Below, one piece after another: positions 51,750 to 60,048 of a stretch of 64,000 nucleotides of DNA (position 1 is the first letter of the stretch; every line of letters begins with the position of its first letter). Under the pieces are notes generated by a model. It saw only the letters and a program-made list of their open reading frames with translations. It ran no database searches and was not told where the DNA came from. The DNA lies in assembly GCA_038040395.1 (NCBI GenBank), contig JBBPIJ010000008.1, positions 39,539 to 103,538 on the forward strand, given 5' to 3'. The translations under genes were made by a program, and so were the position numbers. This DNA comes from VAXT01 sp038040395 (lineage in GTDB: Bacteria > Actinomycetota > Thermoleophilia > Gaiellales > Gaiellaceae).

Positions 51750-52465
51750 CTTCTCGCGAGCTTGGCGACCAGGTAGATCGCGGCGAAGCCGAGGCCGGTC
51801 AGAGCCACGCGCAGCCGAGAGGGGTGCTGGTGTGCTTCCGGCAGCAAGTCGGTCGCACCCATGAAGAGGAAGAACCCGGCATAGAGCGCGAGCAGGTGCC
51901 CGAGCGCGTACTCGGAGATCGAGAGCGAGGCACCGACGATTGCGCCCAGCAGTGGCGCGATCGCATCGACCGCGAGCCACTTCATCGCCTTCCGGCGATC
52001 GTCGGACTGGCTGAGGATGAAGCTGACCGTGTTCAGCCCGTCTGCGAAGTCGTGTGACAGGACGGCGACGAACACGAGCAGGCCGGTCGTCGTGTTGATT
52101 CCGAAGGCAAGACCGATTCCCAGCCCGTCGATGAAGCTGTGCATCGACAGCCCCGCCGCGCCCAAGGCCCCTACCTGGGCATGAGCTCTCGCCTGCTCGG
52201 GCTCGTCGCGGTGGTGGAGCACGAGCAGCCGTTCCGCGAAGAAGAAGAACAGAAATCCTGCTCCCACGAGCTCGGTCACGCGCCCGGAGTTTCCGACTGC
52301 GTCGATTGCCTCGGGCAGCACGTCGAAGAGCGCGACTCCGATCACGATGCCGCCGGTGAGCGCGATCAACGTCGTCAGCTCACGGCGGAACCGCAGCGCC
52401 ACGGCGCCGCCGACCAACGTGGAGACGACGGTGAGGGACGCCAGAGGGATTGCGATCCAGTTCAT
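51746..52465 (-). CDS. ZIP family metal transporter
   Basis: 239 aa, about eight helices. The metal-site motifs HSFIDGLGIGLAF (helix IV) and LSHDFADGLNTVSFIL (helix V) are clear, with a His-rich loop LHHRDEPEQARAHAQ between. Expected to bring zinc (or a related metal) into the cytoplasm. Its ATG overlaps the stop of the Fur-family gene, so the metal sensor and the transporter are coexpressed. Confidence 0.9.
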   Translation of the reverse strand: MNWIAIPLASLTVVSTLVGGAVALRFRRELTTLIALTGGIVIGVALFDVLPEAIDAVGNSGRVTELVGAGFLFFFFAERLLVLHHRDEPEQARAHAQVGALGAAGLSMHSFIDGLGIGLAFGINTTTGLLVFVAVLSHDFADGLNTVSFILSQSDDRRKAMKWLAVDAIAPLLGAIVGASLSISEYALGHLLALYAGFFLFMGATDLLPEAHQHPSRLRVALTGLGFAAIYLVAKLARS

Positions 52466-52887
52466 GCGCAGCGCCGGCAGGTTCCGTAGATCTCGAGCTC
52501 GTGCGATTTCGCCTGGAACCCGTGGCGCCGAGTGAGATCCCGCTGGCTCGGCGTGGCGCAGAGCTCGGTGTCCTCCACCGATCCGCAGCTCAGGCAGACC
52601 AGGTGGTGATGGTGCTCGGGCCTGCAGCGGACGTACGCGGGGCGCCCTTCGCCGGAGAGCGCGTGGAGGGAGCCCGTTTGGCGAAGGAGCTCGAGGGTTC
52701 GGTACGTGGTCGCGAGCCCGAGGCGGGGGGACGATCGGCGGGCTCGCTCGAACAGCTCGAGCGCGGTGAACCGGCCGCTCGTCGCCTCGATCGCGTCCAG
52801 GACCGCCTGTCGTTGCGGAGTGAGGCGAGTTCCTGCGGGGAGGGCCAGGCCTCGATCTTCCTTCTCTCGATCAGGAGTGCTCGTCAC
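52462..52887 (-). CDS. zur: Fur-family regulator, probably Zur
   Basis: 141 aa. Winged HTH (LTPQRQAVLDAIEATSGRFTALELF, GLATTYRTLELL), metal site HHHHLVCLSCGSVED and a second Cys pair CRRC at the end. The Zur assignment rests on the ZIP neighbour and a Zur-like operator; Fur is the alternative. GTG start 8 bases after TAAGCT, apparently leaderless. Confidence 0.88.
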   Translation of the reverse strand: MTSTPDREKEDRGLALPAGTRLTPQRQAVLDAIEATSGRFTALELFERARRSSPRLGLATTYRTLELLRQTGSLHALSGEGRPAYVRCRPEHHHHLVCLSCGSVEDTELCATPSQRDLTRRHGFQAKSHELEIYGTCRRCA

Positions 52888-52895
52888 CCGTGGTC

Positions 52896-52917
52896 AGCTT
52901 ATCGAAAATGATTCTCA
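52896..52917 (-). promoter_or_regulatory. zur -10 box and Zur-like operator
   Basis: On the minus strand TAAGCT (52896-52901) is the -10. CGAAAATGATTCTCA (52903-52917, plus strand) is close to the actinobacterial Zur box TGAAAATGATTTTCA, differing at two positions, and lies in the -10/-35 spacer. Binding would block zur-ZIP transcription. Confidence 0.6.
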
Positions 52918-52981
52918 CTCTCAACAACCGAGGTGCGTCGAATCTGGTCGGTCGTCGCGTGGATGCCCGATAATGGTCGCC

Positions 52982-54400
52982 ATGCTCCGACTCGCCACAG
53001 TCCCGCTCGGCCTCGCGCTGCTCGTGTGCGCCGTCGGCTCGGCCGGCGCGACGCGGTCCGCGAGCCCAGCGACAGTCTCTGCGCGGGGCTTCGCGGTCCA
53101 GGTCGCGGTCCCGGGGCAGGCTGGCGGGTCTTCCGCCACGGTGTCGGCCCCGCCCGATGTCGTCGCATCGGGCGCCTCGTTCGCGTATCCGGCCGACGGC
53201 TCCGTCGTCACCACGGGGTCGGTCACATCGGGCGCGTTCGCGACGCCGGGCTCTTCTGCCACCTCGAGCGGCTCGGCCGAGGTCGCCACGGTGAGCATCT
53301 TCGGAGGCGACGTCACCGTCGCGACGGTGACGGCCAAGGCGAAGGCCTCCGCGAATCCCCGTGCCTCGGCGGCGGATTCCACGGGCTCGGCGGTCACCGG
53401 GCTCGTCATCCAGGGCCAGGCGATCGCCCCGGGGCCCGGCACGCAGTTCCCGATCGGCGACTGGGGCACGGTGCTGACGCTCCAGACGGGCCAAACGTCT
53501 CTCGACTCGCCTGAGTCGAAAGGAGCGCGGGCCTACGTCACGGGCCTCCAAATTCGTTTGACGGCCGACCACTACGGATTGCCGGCCGGCACCGAGGTGA
53601 TGATCGGCTACGCAGAGGCCTCGGCCAAGGTGGACCTCACCGCCAAGCCCGAACGACGGCACAAGGCCGCCCCGCCGGCCAAGCCCAGAAAGAAGCAGGC
53701 GACCAAGAAGAAGAAAGCGCGAGGGCCCGGCCTGGGGCCCGAGGTGCCCGGGCTCGTCGTTCGCCCGCCGCAGTCGGTCACGCCGCGACTCACCGCGGGC
53801 GGCTATGTCTTCCCGGTCTACGGGCCGTCCTCGTTCGGCGACACTTTCGGCGCCCCGCGCGGGGACATCGCCTCAGGCTGGCACCACGGCGAGGACATCT
53901 TCGCCCAGCTCGGAACCCCGCTCCTGGCCGTTGCCGACGGGACCGTCTTCTCCGTCGGCTGGAACAACGTGGGCGGCTATCGCCTCTGGCTCCGCGACCA
54001 GGAGGGGAACGAGTTCTATTACGCGCACCTCTCTGCCTACTCGCCCTTCGCCGTCAACGGGCATGAGGTCAAGGCCGGCACCGTGCTCGGCTTCATGGGC
54101 AACACCGGCGATGCGGCGACCACGCCGTACCACATCCATTTCGAGATTCACCCCGTCGGGATGCTCTACATGGGCTACGACGGAGCGGTCCGGCCGTATC
54201 CGTACCTCCAGGCGTGGAAGCACCTGAAGGACATCGAGTTCGCGGAGGTCGCGGGCTGGGCGCCGCCGGTCGCTCCGACGAGCAGGGCGCCCAAGCCCGG
54301 CGCGATCCTGCTCTCTGCCACGGACATCTCGACCGCGGACGGGCTCGACCCGGGTTCACTCAAGCGCGCCCTGGAACAGGCCGAACAACCCGCGGGCTAA
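52982..54400 (+). CDS. Secreted M23 (LytM-type) metallopeptidase
   Basis: 472 aa. Signal peptide (RLATVPLGLALLVCAVGSAGA), a Ser/Ala/Val-rich beta region (about 25-220), a Lys-rich linker (KPRKKQATKKKKARG) and a C-terminal M23 domain: zinc ligands in WHHGEDIFA and HIHFEIHP. Endopeptidase for peptidoglycan cross-bridges. ATG 52982 is 7 bases from GATAAT; another ATG lies three codons earlier. Confidence 0.9.
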   Translation: MLRLATVPLGLALLVCAVGSAGATRSASPATVSARGFAVQVAVPGQAGGSSATVSAPPDVVASGASFAYPADGSVVTTGSVTSGAFATPGSSATSSGSAEVATVSIFGGDVTVATVTAKAKASANPRASAADSTGSAVTGLVIQGQAIAPGPGTQFPIGDWGTVLTLQTGQTSLDSPESKGARAYVTGLQIRLTADHYGLPAGTEVMIGYAEASAKVDLTAKPERRHKAAPPAKPRKKQATKKKKARGPGLGPEVPGLVVRPPQSVTPRLTAGGYVFPVYGPSSFGDTFGAPRGDIASGWHHGEDIFAQLGTPLLAVADGTVFSVGWNNVGGYRLWLRDQEGNEFYYAHLSAYSPFAVNGHEVKAGTVLGFMGNTGDAATTPYHIHFEIHPVGMLYMGYDGAVRPYPYLQAWKHLKDIEFAEVAGWAPPVAPTSRAPKPGAILLSATDISTADGLDPGSLKRALEQAEQPAG

Positions 54401-54817
54401 TTACTTCGCGTTGTCCTGGCGGTACTCGAACTCTTCGCCGTCGCCGAAGACCTTGTCCTGAAGCCAGCGGCGGGCTCCCGGCCCCGTGACGGGGTTGAAG
54501 AGGACGCCGAGGACGATCCCGGTGAGGAGAAGCGTCGCATTGCGGCCGGCATGGGAGCTCTTGCCCTGGACCCGGTCCGCGGCGTCGCGAAGGTCGTCGA
54601 TCGCGTCGCGCAGCTGCTGCTGGATGTCCTTGTCGGTTACGACCTTGGCCGCCACGGCGCCGAAGGCACGTCCGCCGAGCAATTGCTCGTAGATGTCGCG
54701 GGCGGTTGCGATCGCGCTCTTCACGTCCTCGCGGACCTTTTCGTCCTTGAGGGCACGTTCGATATAGGGCCTTGCGTCGCTGGCCCTGTCGCGTGCCCGG
54801 TCTTGAAGCTTGGCCAT
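54401..54817 (-). CDS. Small protein with one hydrophobic segment (YtxH-like organisation)
   Basis: 138 aa. Charged coiled N-terminal two-thirds (KLQDRARDRASDARPYIERALKDEKVREDV), then a glycine-containing hydrophobic segment ATLLLTGIVLGVLFNPVTGPGARRWL and an acidic end. The NPxTG-x-RRWL pattern recalls YtxH-type proteins, but family is not certain. AAAGGA precedes the ATG. It abuts the M23 gene stop. Confidence 0.65.
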   Translation of the reverse strand: MAKLQDRARDRASDARPYIERALKDEKVREDVKSAIATARDIYEQLLGGRAFGAVAAKVVTDKDIQQQLRDAIDDLRDAADRVQGKSSHAGRNATLLLTGIVLGVLFNPVTGPGARRWLQDKVFGDGEEFEYRQDNAK

Positions 54818-54885
54818 CTCGGATTCCTTTCGGCTCGTGTCCCAGCGACTCTACCCGGCCTGCTCAGCCCGCAAACGGGCCGTGT

Positions 54886-57297
54886 TTACCGAGCGGCTGC
54901 CGCCTTGCGCTCGCGCGTGATCGGTGGAACGGGTGCGACCTTGGGCAGGGATCCCTCGAAAGCGACGTCGAGAGCCTCGTGGATCCAGTCCACCGGGATG
55001 AACTCGATCTCCTTGCGCGTTTCCGCAGGCAGCTCCTCGAGGTCGGACTCGTTCTCGCGCGGGAAGATCACCTTCGGGATCCCGGCGCGCTGAGCGGCGA
55101 GCACCTTCTCGCGGAGGCCGCCGATTGGCAGGACCTGGCCTGAGAGGGTCAGCTCCCCGGTCATCGCAACCTCTTCGGAGACTGGCTTGCCGGTGGCGAC
55201 CGATGCGATCGCCGTCGCCATCGTGATGCCCGCGGACGGCCCGTCCTTCGGCACCGCGCCGGCGGGGACGTGCACGTGTAAATCGTTCTCGCCGAACCAG
55301 TGGGGATCGATGCCGAGCTCGAGGCCGTGCGTTCGCACCCAGGAGTGCGCGGCCTGTGCCGACTCCTGCATGACCTCGCCAAGCTGGCCCGTCACCTTCA
55401 GGCGCCCGTCGCCGGGATACGCCGTCGCCTCGATGAAGAGGACGTCTCCGCCGATGGAGGTCACGGCGAGGCCGGTCGCGACGCCCGGCTCCGAGGTGCG
55501 CTTGCGGACGTCTGCGACGAACCGCCGTGGGCCGAGCCACTCACGGACCCGCTTCTCGTCCGCGCTCACGTGATCCATGTCCCCGTCCGCGATGCGGCGC
55601 GCCGCCTTCCGGCACACGGCCGCGAGCTGCCGCTCGAGCTGGCGGACTCCCGCCTCGCGAGTGTACTCGCGGATGATCACGCGAAGCCCCTTCTCGGTGA
55701 ACGTCAGCTGCTTGCGCTTGAGCCCGTGGGCCTTCAGCTGCTTCGAGACGAGGTAGCGCTTGGCGATCCCCAGCTTCTCTTCTTCGGTGTAGCCCGAGAG
55801 CTGGATCACGTCCATGCGGTCGAGCAGTGGCGCCGGGATCGTGTCGAGCTGGTTCGCGGTGCAGATGAAGAGCACCTTCGAGAGGTCGAACGGAAGATCG
55901 AGGTAGTGGTCGCGGAACGTCGAGTGCTGCTCGGGGTCGAGCATTTCGAGCATCGCGCTCGCGGGATCGCCGCGGAAGTCGGCGCCCATCTTGTCGATCT
56001 CGTCGATCAGGAAGACCGGATTTCCCGCCTCGGCGTCGCGAAGCGCCCGGATGATCGTTCCCGGCATTGCCCCGATGTAGGTGCGCCGATGACCACGGAT
56101 CTCAGCCTCGTCCCTCACGCCTCCGACCGAGATCCGCACGAACTTGCGCCCGAGGGTGCGCGCGATCGACTGGCCGAGGGAGGTCTTGCCAACTCCGGGC
56201 GGCCCGACGAAGCAGAGGATCGGGCCGGTGAGGTCGTTCTTCAGCTTCGAGACGGCGAGGTACTCGATGATCCGTTCCTTGACCTTGTCCAGGTCGAAGT
56301 GGTCCTGGTCGAGGATCTTTCGCGCGTGCTCGAGGTCGAGGTTGTCCTTCGTCGTCGCGTCCCACGGGAGGCTGAGGATCCACTCCACGTAGGTGCGGAT
56401 GACGCCGTACTCGGCCGCCGCCGATGGCAGCCTCTCGAGCCTCCCCAGTTCGCGGTCGACCGCCTTGCGGGCCTCCTCCGGAAGCTTGACCTCGTTGGCG
56501 CGGTCGCGGAGCTCCTTGAGCTCGGCCTGCTCGGGGTCGCCTTCCCCGAGCTCCTCCTGGATCGCCTTCAGCTGTTGCCGGAGGAAATACTCGCGCTGGG
56601 AGGACTCCATCTCGGACATCACCTGCGACTGGATCTTCGAGCCGAGCTCTGCAACCTCGAGCTCGCGGTTGAGAATCACGAGGACCGCGCGCAGGCGCTT
56701 CTCGACGTCGTCCAGCTCGAGCAGGTGCTGCTTTTCCTCGGTCTTGAGCCGCAGAGTCGACGCGACGAGGTGGCAGAGCGCGCTCGGCTCGTCGACGTTG
56801 GCCGCGGCCAGCGCAAGCTCCTCGGGGAGGTAAGGCATGAGCCCGATCAGGCGCGCGAAGAGGGTCTGCACGTTCTGCATCAGCGCCTGGGTCTCGGGCG
56901 ACTCCACGTAGACGTCCGGCACCTCCTCGAAGCGGCCGACGAGGTACGGCTCGTCCTGGACCCGATCGACGAGGCGGATCCGGCGGACGCCCTGGACGAG
57001 GACCCGGAGGGAGCCGTCGGGGACTCGGATCATCTTCTGCACGACCGCGGCCGTACCGACTTCGTAGAGGTCGTCCCAGCCCGGCTGCTCGACCTCGCGG
57101 TCTTTCGCGGCAACCAGGGCAATCAGGCGATCGCCGGAGACGACGTCGTCGACGAGCTTGACGGATCGCTCCTGGCCGATCGCAAGGGGAAGCACGGAGT
57201 CCGGGAAGACGACCGTGTCCTTGAGCGGTAGGACCGGCAGCGCCGATGGCAGCTCGAGCTCGTCGATGTCGAGCTGTTCGTCGAGGATTTCCGTCAT
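54886..57297 (-). CDS. lon: ATP-dependent protease Lon
   Basis: 803 aa. N-terminal substrate domain (ALPVLPLKDTVVFP), AAA+ with GPPGVGKTSLGQSIA, PVFLIDEIDKMG, and the protease domain with catalytic Ser in PKDGPSAGITMA and Lys in PIGGLREKVLAA. Degrades misfolded and regulatory proteins. The start overlaps the hsp20 stop (ATGA). Confidence 0.96.
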   Translation of the reverse strand: MTEILDEQLDIDELELPSALPVLPLKDTVVFPDSVLPLAIGQERSVKLVDDVVSGDRLIALVAAKDREVEQPGWDDLYEVGTAAVVQKMIRVPDGSLRVLVQGVRRIRLVDRVQDEPYLVGRFEEVPDVYVESPETQALMQNVQTLFARLIGLMPYLPEELALAAANVDEPSALCHLVASTLRLKTEEKQHLLELDDVEKRLRAVLVILNRELEVAELGSKIQSQVMSEMESSQREYFLRQQLKAIQEELGEGDPEQAELKELRDRANEVKLPEEARKAVDRELGRLERLPSAAAEYGVIRTYVEWILSLPWDATTKDNLDLEHARKILDQDHFDLDKVKERIIEYLAVSKLKNDLTGPILCFVGPPGVGKTSLGQSIARTLGRKFVRISVGGVRDEAEIRGHRRTYIGAMPGTIIRALRDAEAGNPVFLIDEIDKMGADFRGDPASAMLEMLDPEQHSTFRDHYLDLPFDLSKVLFICTANQLDTIPAPLLDRMDVIQLSGYTEEEKLGIAKRYLVSKQLKAHGLKRKQLTFTEKGLRVIIREYTREAGVRQLERQLAAVCRKAARRIADGDMDHVSADEKRVREWLGPRRFVADVRKRTSEPGVATGLAVTSIGGDVLFIEATAYPGDGRLKVTGQLGEVMQESAQAAHSWVRTHGLELGIDPHWFGENDLHVHVPAGAVPKDGPSAGITMATAIASVATGKPVSEEVAMTGELTLSGQVLPIGGLREKVLAAQRAGIPKVIFPRENESDLEELPAETRKEIEFIPVDWIHEALDVAFEGSLPKVAPVPPITRERKAAAAR

Positions 57298-57731
57298 CGT
57301 GCGCTCCTGATCGGGATCGCTATGCGCTCCGGGCCGACCGGCTTCTTGGCCAGCGGCAGGACGATCGTCAGCATTCCGCGCTTGTAGGTCGCCTTCGAGC
57401 CCGCGACGTCCACGTCGGCGCCCAGCGCCACCTGACGCGTGAAGCGCCCGTAGTCGATCTCCATCTGTTGGTACATGCGGCCGGCGCTGGCCGGACGGCG
57501 GCGCTCCCCGCAGACGACGAGCGTTCGCTCGTCGGCGTAGATCTGGATCTTCGTCGGGTCGATGCCGCCGAGCTCCACGACCACGGTGAGCGCAGCGGGC
57601 CGCTCGGTGCGGTAGCAGTCGATCTGCGGGCGGAAGCCTCCACGCCTGCGCGTGAAGCGCGGGACCTGCCAGAGGTCGGCGAAGAGCTCCTCCATCTCGT
57701 CTCGAAGTCGATCGATCGGGTCGTGGGCCAT
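57294..57731 (-). CDS. Small heat-shock protein (Hsp20/alpha-crystallin)
   Basis: 145 aa. Alpha-crystallin domain from about residue 35 (RPQIDCYRTERPAALTVVVELGG) to GMLTIVLPLAKK, and the C-terminal I-x-I (IAIPI). ATP-independent holdase. In operon with lon, so folding and degradation of damaged proteins are coupled. ATG six bases from TACCAT. Confidence 0.92.
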   Translation of the reverse strand: MAHDPIDRLRDEMEELFADLWQVPRFTRRRGGFRPQIDCYRTERPAALTVVVELGGIDPTKIQIYADERTLVVCGERRRPASAGRMYQQMEIDYGRFTRQVALGADVDVAGSKATYKRGMLTIVLPLAKKPVGPERIAIPIRSAR

Positions 57732-57737
57732 CGCCGG

Positions 57738-57743
57738 ATGGTA
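57738..57743 (-). promoter_or_regulatory. -10 box of hsp20-lon (leaderless arrangement)
   Basis: TACCAT on the minus strand, 6 bases before the hsp20 ATG. No HspR (HAIR) or CIRCE operator could be completed nearby. Confidence 0.45.
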
Positions 57744-57758
57744 GCGGCGCGAACCCTC

Positions 57759-57787
57759 TTGACGACGTGGCTAGTGTCCACTAACCT
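57759..57787 (+). promoter_or_regulatory. Promoter of the MMPL transporter gene
   Basis: TTGACG (57759-57764), 17-base spacer, TAACCT (57782-57787). A second TTGACG follows at 57803-57808 without a matching -10. Confidence 0.6.
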
Positions 57788-57828
57788 AGCCCTCGCTAAC
57801 CCTTGACGATACTCCTGGAGGATTCGCT

Positions 57829-60012
57829 TTGACTCGCTGGGCCCGAACGATGATCCGCTTCCGCTGGGCGGTACTGGCTATCTGGATCGTGGCGTTTCTC
57901 GCCGCGGGGACGGCATCGGCCGGCCTCTCCGACCTGCTCACGAACCGGTTCCAGCTTCCCGGCTCGGAAAGCGAGAAGGCCGCGAACATCCTGAAGGACG
58001 ATTTCGGCCAGAAGCCCGAGGGCTCGTTCTCGCTCGTCGCGAAGGTGCGCGCGGGCAACGCGGAGAGCTTCGTCCCGAAGGTGCGCGCCGCGGCTGGGCG
58101 CGCAGCGGCCCAGCTCCCGAGCGCGAAAGTCGCCGACACCCGCGCTGTCTCGTCCGAGGTCGTCGTCGCGACGATCGTCTCGAAGCTTCAGACGGCTGAT
58201 GCGAAGATCCATACGGACAAGATGCGCACTGCCGCCGGGCCGATCCCCGGCGCCGAGACGTACCTCACGGGCCAGGCGGCGATCGAGCACGACCTCGACC
58301 CGGTCCAGAACCACGACCTCCTCGTCGGAGAGCTCTTCATCGCGATCCCGATCGCGATCCTGATCCTGATCTACGTCTTCGGCTCGCTCGCGTTTCTGCT
58401 GCCGTTCATGCTGGCCGCCGCCGCGATCCCGGTCACGCTCGGGTTCGTATGGGTCTTCGCCCACTTCATGGACCTGTCCACGTACCTCCAGAACATGGTC
58501 ATGCTGATCGGCCTCGGCATTGCGATCGACTACACGCTCCTCATGGTCTATCGCTACCGGGAGGAGCACCGTTCCGGCCGGAGCCGCGAGGAGGCCGTGG
58601 AGCGGACTATGGAGACGGCCGGCCGCGCAGTCGTCTTCAGCGGGACCGCGGTCGCCATCGGGCTCGCGCTCATGCTCTTCATGCCCGTCCCGTTCATGCG
58701 CGGCTTCGGGCTCGCGGGGCTGCTGATCCCGCTCGTGTCCGTGCTCGCCGCGGTGACGTTGCTGCCCGTCCTCATGTACTGGCTCGAAGACCGTCTCGAC
58801 CGCGTGCGGTTTATCCCCAAGCGTCTCGCCGAGCGCCGCGCCGACCCCGTCAACGGCTTCTGGCCGCGGCTCGCGGGTTGGATCATGCGCCGCCCGATCG
58901 CGGTCGCGACCGCGACCATCGCCGTGCTGCTACTGGCGGCGACCCCGATCCTCTCGCTCGAGCTCACTCCGGGCTCGAACACCGGTGTTCCGCAAAACAT
59001 CGAGGCCGTCAGGGGGCTGAACGTCCTGGCCGCCGCGGTGGGCGACGGCGCGATCGCCCCGATGGACATCGTCGTCGACACGAAGCGCGCCGGCGGGGGA
59101 TCGGACCCGCAGGTCCTCGCCGCAGTCTCACGCCTCACATCACAACTGCGCGGAGACGCCGAGGTCGCCGACATCGTCGACGGCCTCAGCCCGAGCTTCC
59201 AGGACGCGACCGGCCGCTACCTCCATGTTCAGGCCGTCGGGAAGCACGATTACGGACAGCCGGAGAGCCAGGAGTTCGTCGACCGTCTCCGTGACGTGAT
59301 CGTGCCGGCGTCCGCGTTTCCGGCGGGCGTCGACGTGCTCGCGGGCGGCGGGCCGGCCGGCGGCGTGGACTTCCTCGACATGACGTACTCGTCCTTCCCG
59401 TGGCTCGTGCTTGCGGTCCTGCTGGCCACGTACGTGCTGCTCGTGCGCGCATTCCGCTCGCTGCTCCTGCCGCTGAAGGCCATCGTCATGAACCTCCTGT
59501 CGATCGGCGCGGCCTACGGGCTCCTGGTGCTCGCCTTCAAGGCGGGCTGGGGCGAGCCGTTCGGGCTCCAGCAGTTCGACCAGATCGAAGGCTGGATCCC
59601 CGTCTTCCTGTTCGCGATGCTCTTCGGGCTCTCGATGGACTACGAAGTGTTCCTGGTCTCGCGCATGCGCGAGGAGTGGGACGAGACCGGCGACAACGTC
59701 CGCGCTGTCACGGCAGGGCTGGCCAAGACCGGTCGGCTCGTGACCGCGGCCGGCGTGATCATGTTCGCGGCGTTCATGGGCTTCGTCGCCGGCTCGCTCG
59801 TCGGGCTCCAGCAGTTCGGCTTCGGCCTCGCTGCCGCGATCATCATCGACGTGACGATCATCCGGGCATTGCTCGTGCCCAGCGTGATGAAGCTTTTCGG
59901 TCGCTGGAACTGGTGGCTACCAGACTGGGCCGCTCGGATCGCTCGCGTCGAGCCGTCACCGCTTGCGGCACGGGCCGCTCCGCGGCCGGCGCTGCGACCC
60001 GCCGGGCGCTGA
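57829..60012 (+). CDS. MMPL family RND-type transporter
   Basis: 727 aa, twelve-helix layout: helix 1 near residue 10, large extracytoplasmic loop, helices 2-6 (about 165-310), second loop, helices 8-12. IGLGIAIDYTLLMVYRYREE and FGLSMDYEVFLVSRMREEW are the paired family motifs in helices 4 and 10. MmpL proteins export lipids or hydrophobic compounds using the proton gradient. TTG start with GGAGG seven bases before it. Confidence 0.92.
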   Translation: MTRWARTMIRFRWAVLAIWIVAFLAAGTASAGLSDLLTNRFQLPGSESEKAANILKDDFGQKPEGSFSLVAKVRAGNAESFVPKVRAAAGRAAAQLPSAKVADTRAVSSEVVVATIVSKLQTADAKIHTDKMRTAAGPIPGAETYLTGQAAIEHDLDPVQNHDLLVGELFIAIPIAILILIYVFGSLAFLLPFMLAAAAIPVTLGFVWVFAHFMDLSTYLQNMVMLIGLGIAIDYTLLMVYRYREEHRSGRSREEAVERTMETAGRAVVFSGTAVAIGLALMLFMPVPFMRGFGLAGLLIPLVSVLAAVTLLPVLMYWLEDRLDRVRFIPKRLAERRADPVNGFWPRLAGWIMRRPIAVATATIAVLLLAATPILSLELTPGSNTGVPQNIEAVRGLNVLAAAVGDGAIAPMDIVVDTKRAGGGSDPQVLAAVSRLTSQLRGDAEVADIVDGLSPSFQDATGRYLHVQAVGKHDYGQPESQEFVDRLRDVIVPASAFPAGVDVLAGGGPAGGVDFLDMTYSSFPWLVLAVLLATYVLLVRAFRSLLLPLKAIVMNLLSIGAAYGLLVLAFKAGWGEPFGLQQFDQIEGWIPVFLFAMLFGLSMDYEVFLVSRMREEWDETGDNVRAVTAGLAKTGRLVTAAGVIMFAAFMGFVAGSLVGLQQFGFGLAAAIIIDVTIIRALLVPSVMKLFGRWNWWLPDWAARIARVEPSPLAARAAPRPALRPAGR

Positions 60013-60048
60013 GCTAACGAACCATCGGAGCGGCGCGTCCTAGTACGC

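Noticed and set aside
55300..57231. 643-residue plus-strand frame opposite lon
   Set aside because: Antisense shadow of lon.
57745..57775. HspR (HAIR) operator near hsp20
   Set aside because: Only a CTTGA-like half is seen; the inverted partner is missing.
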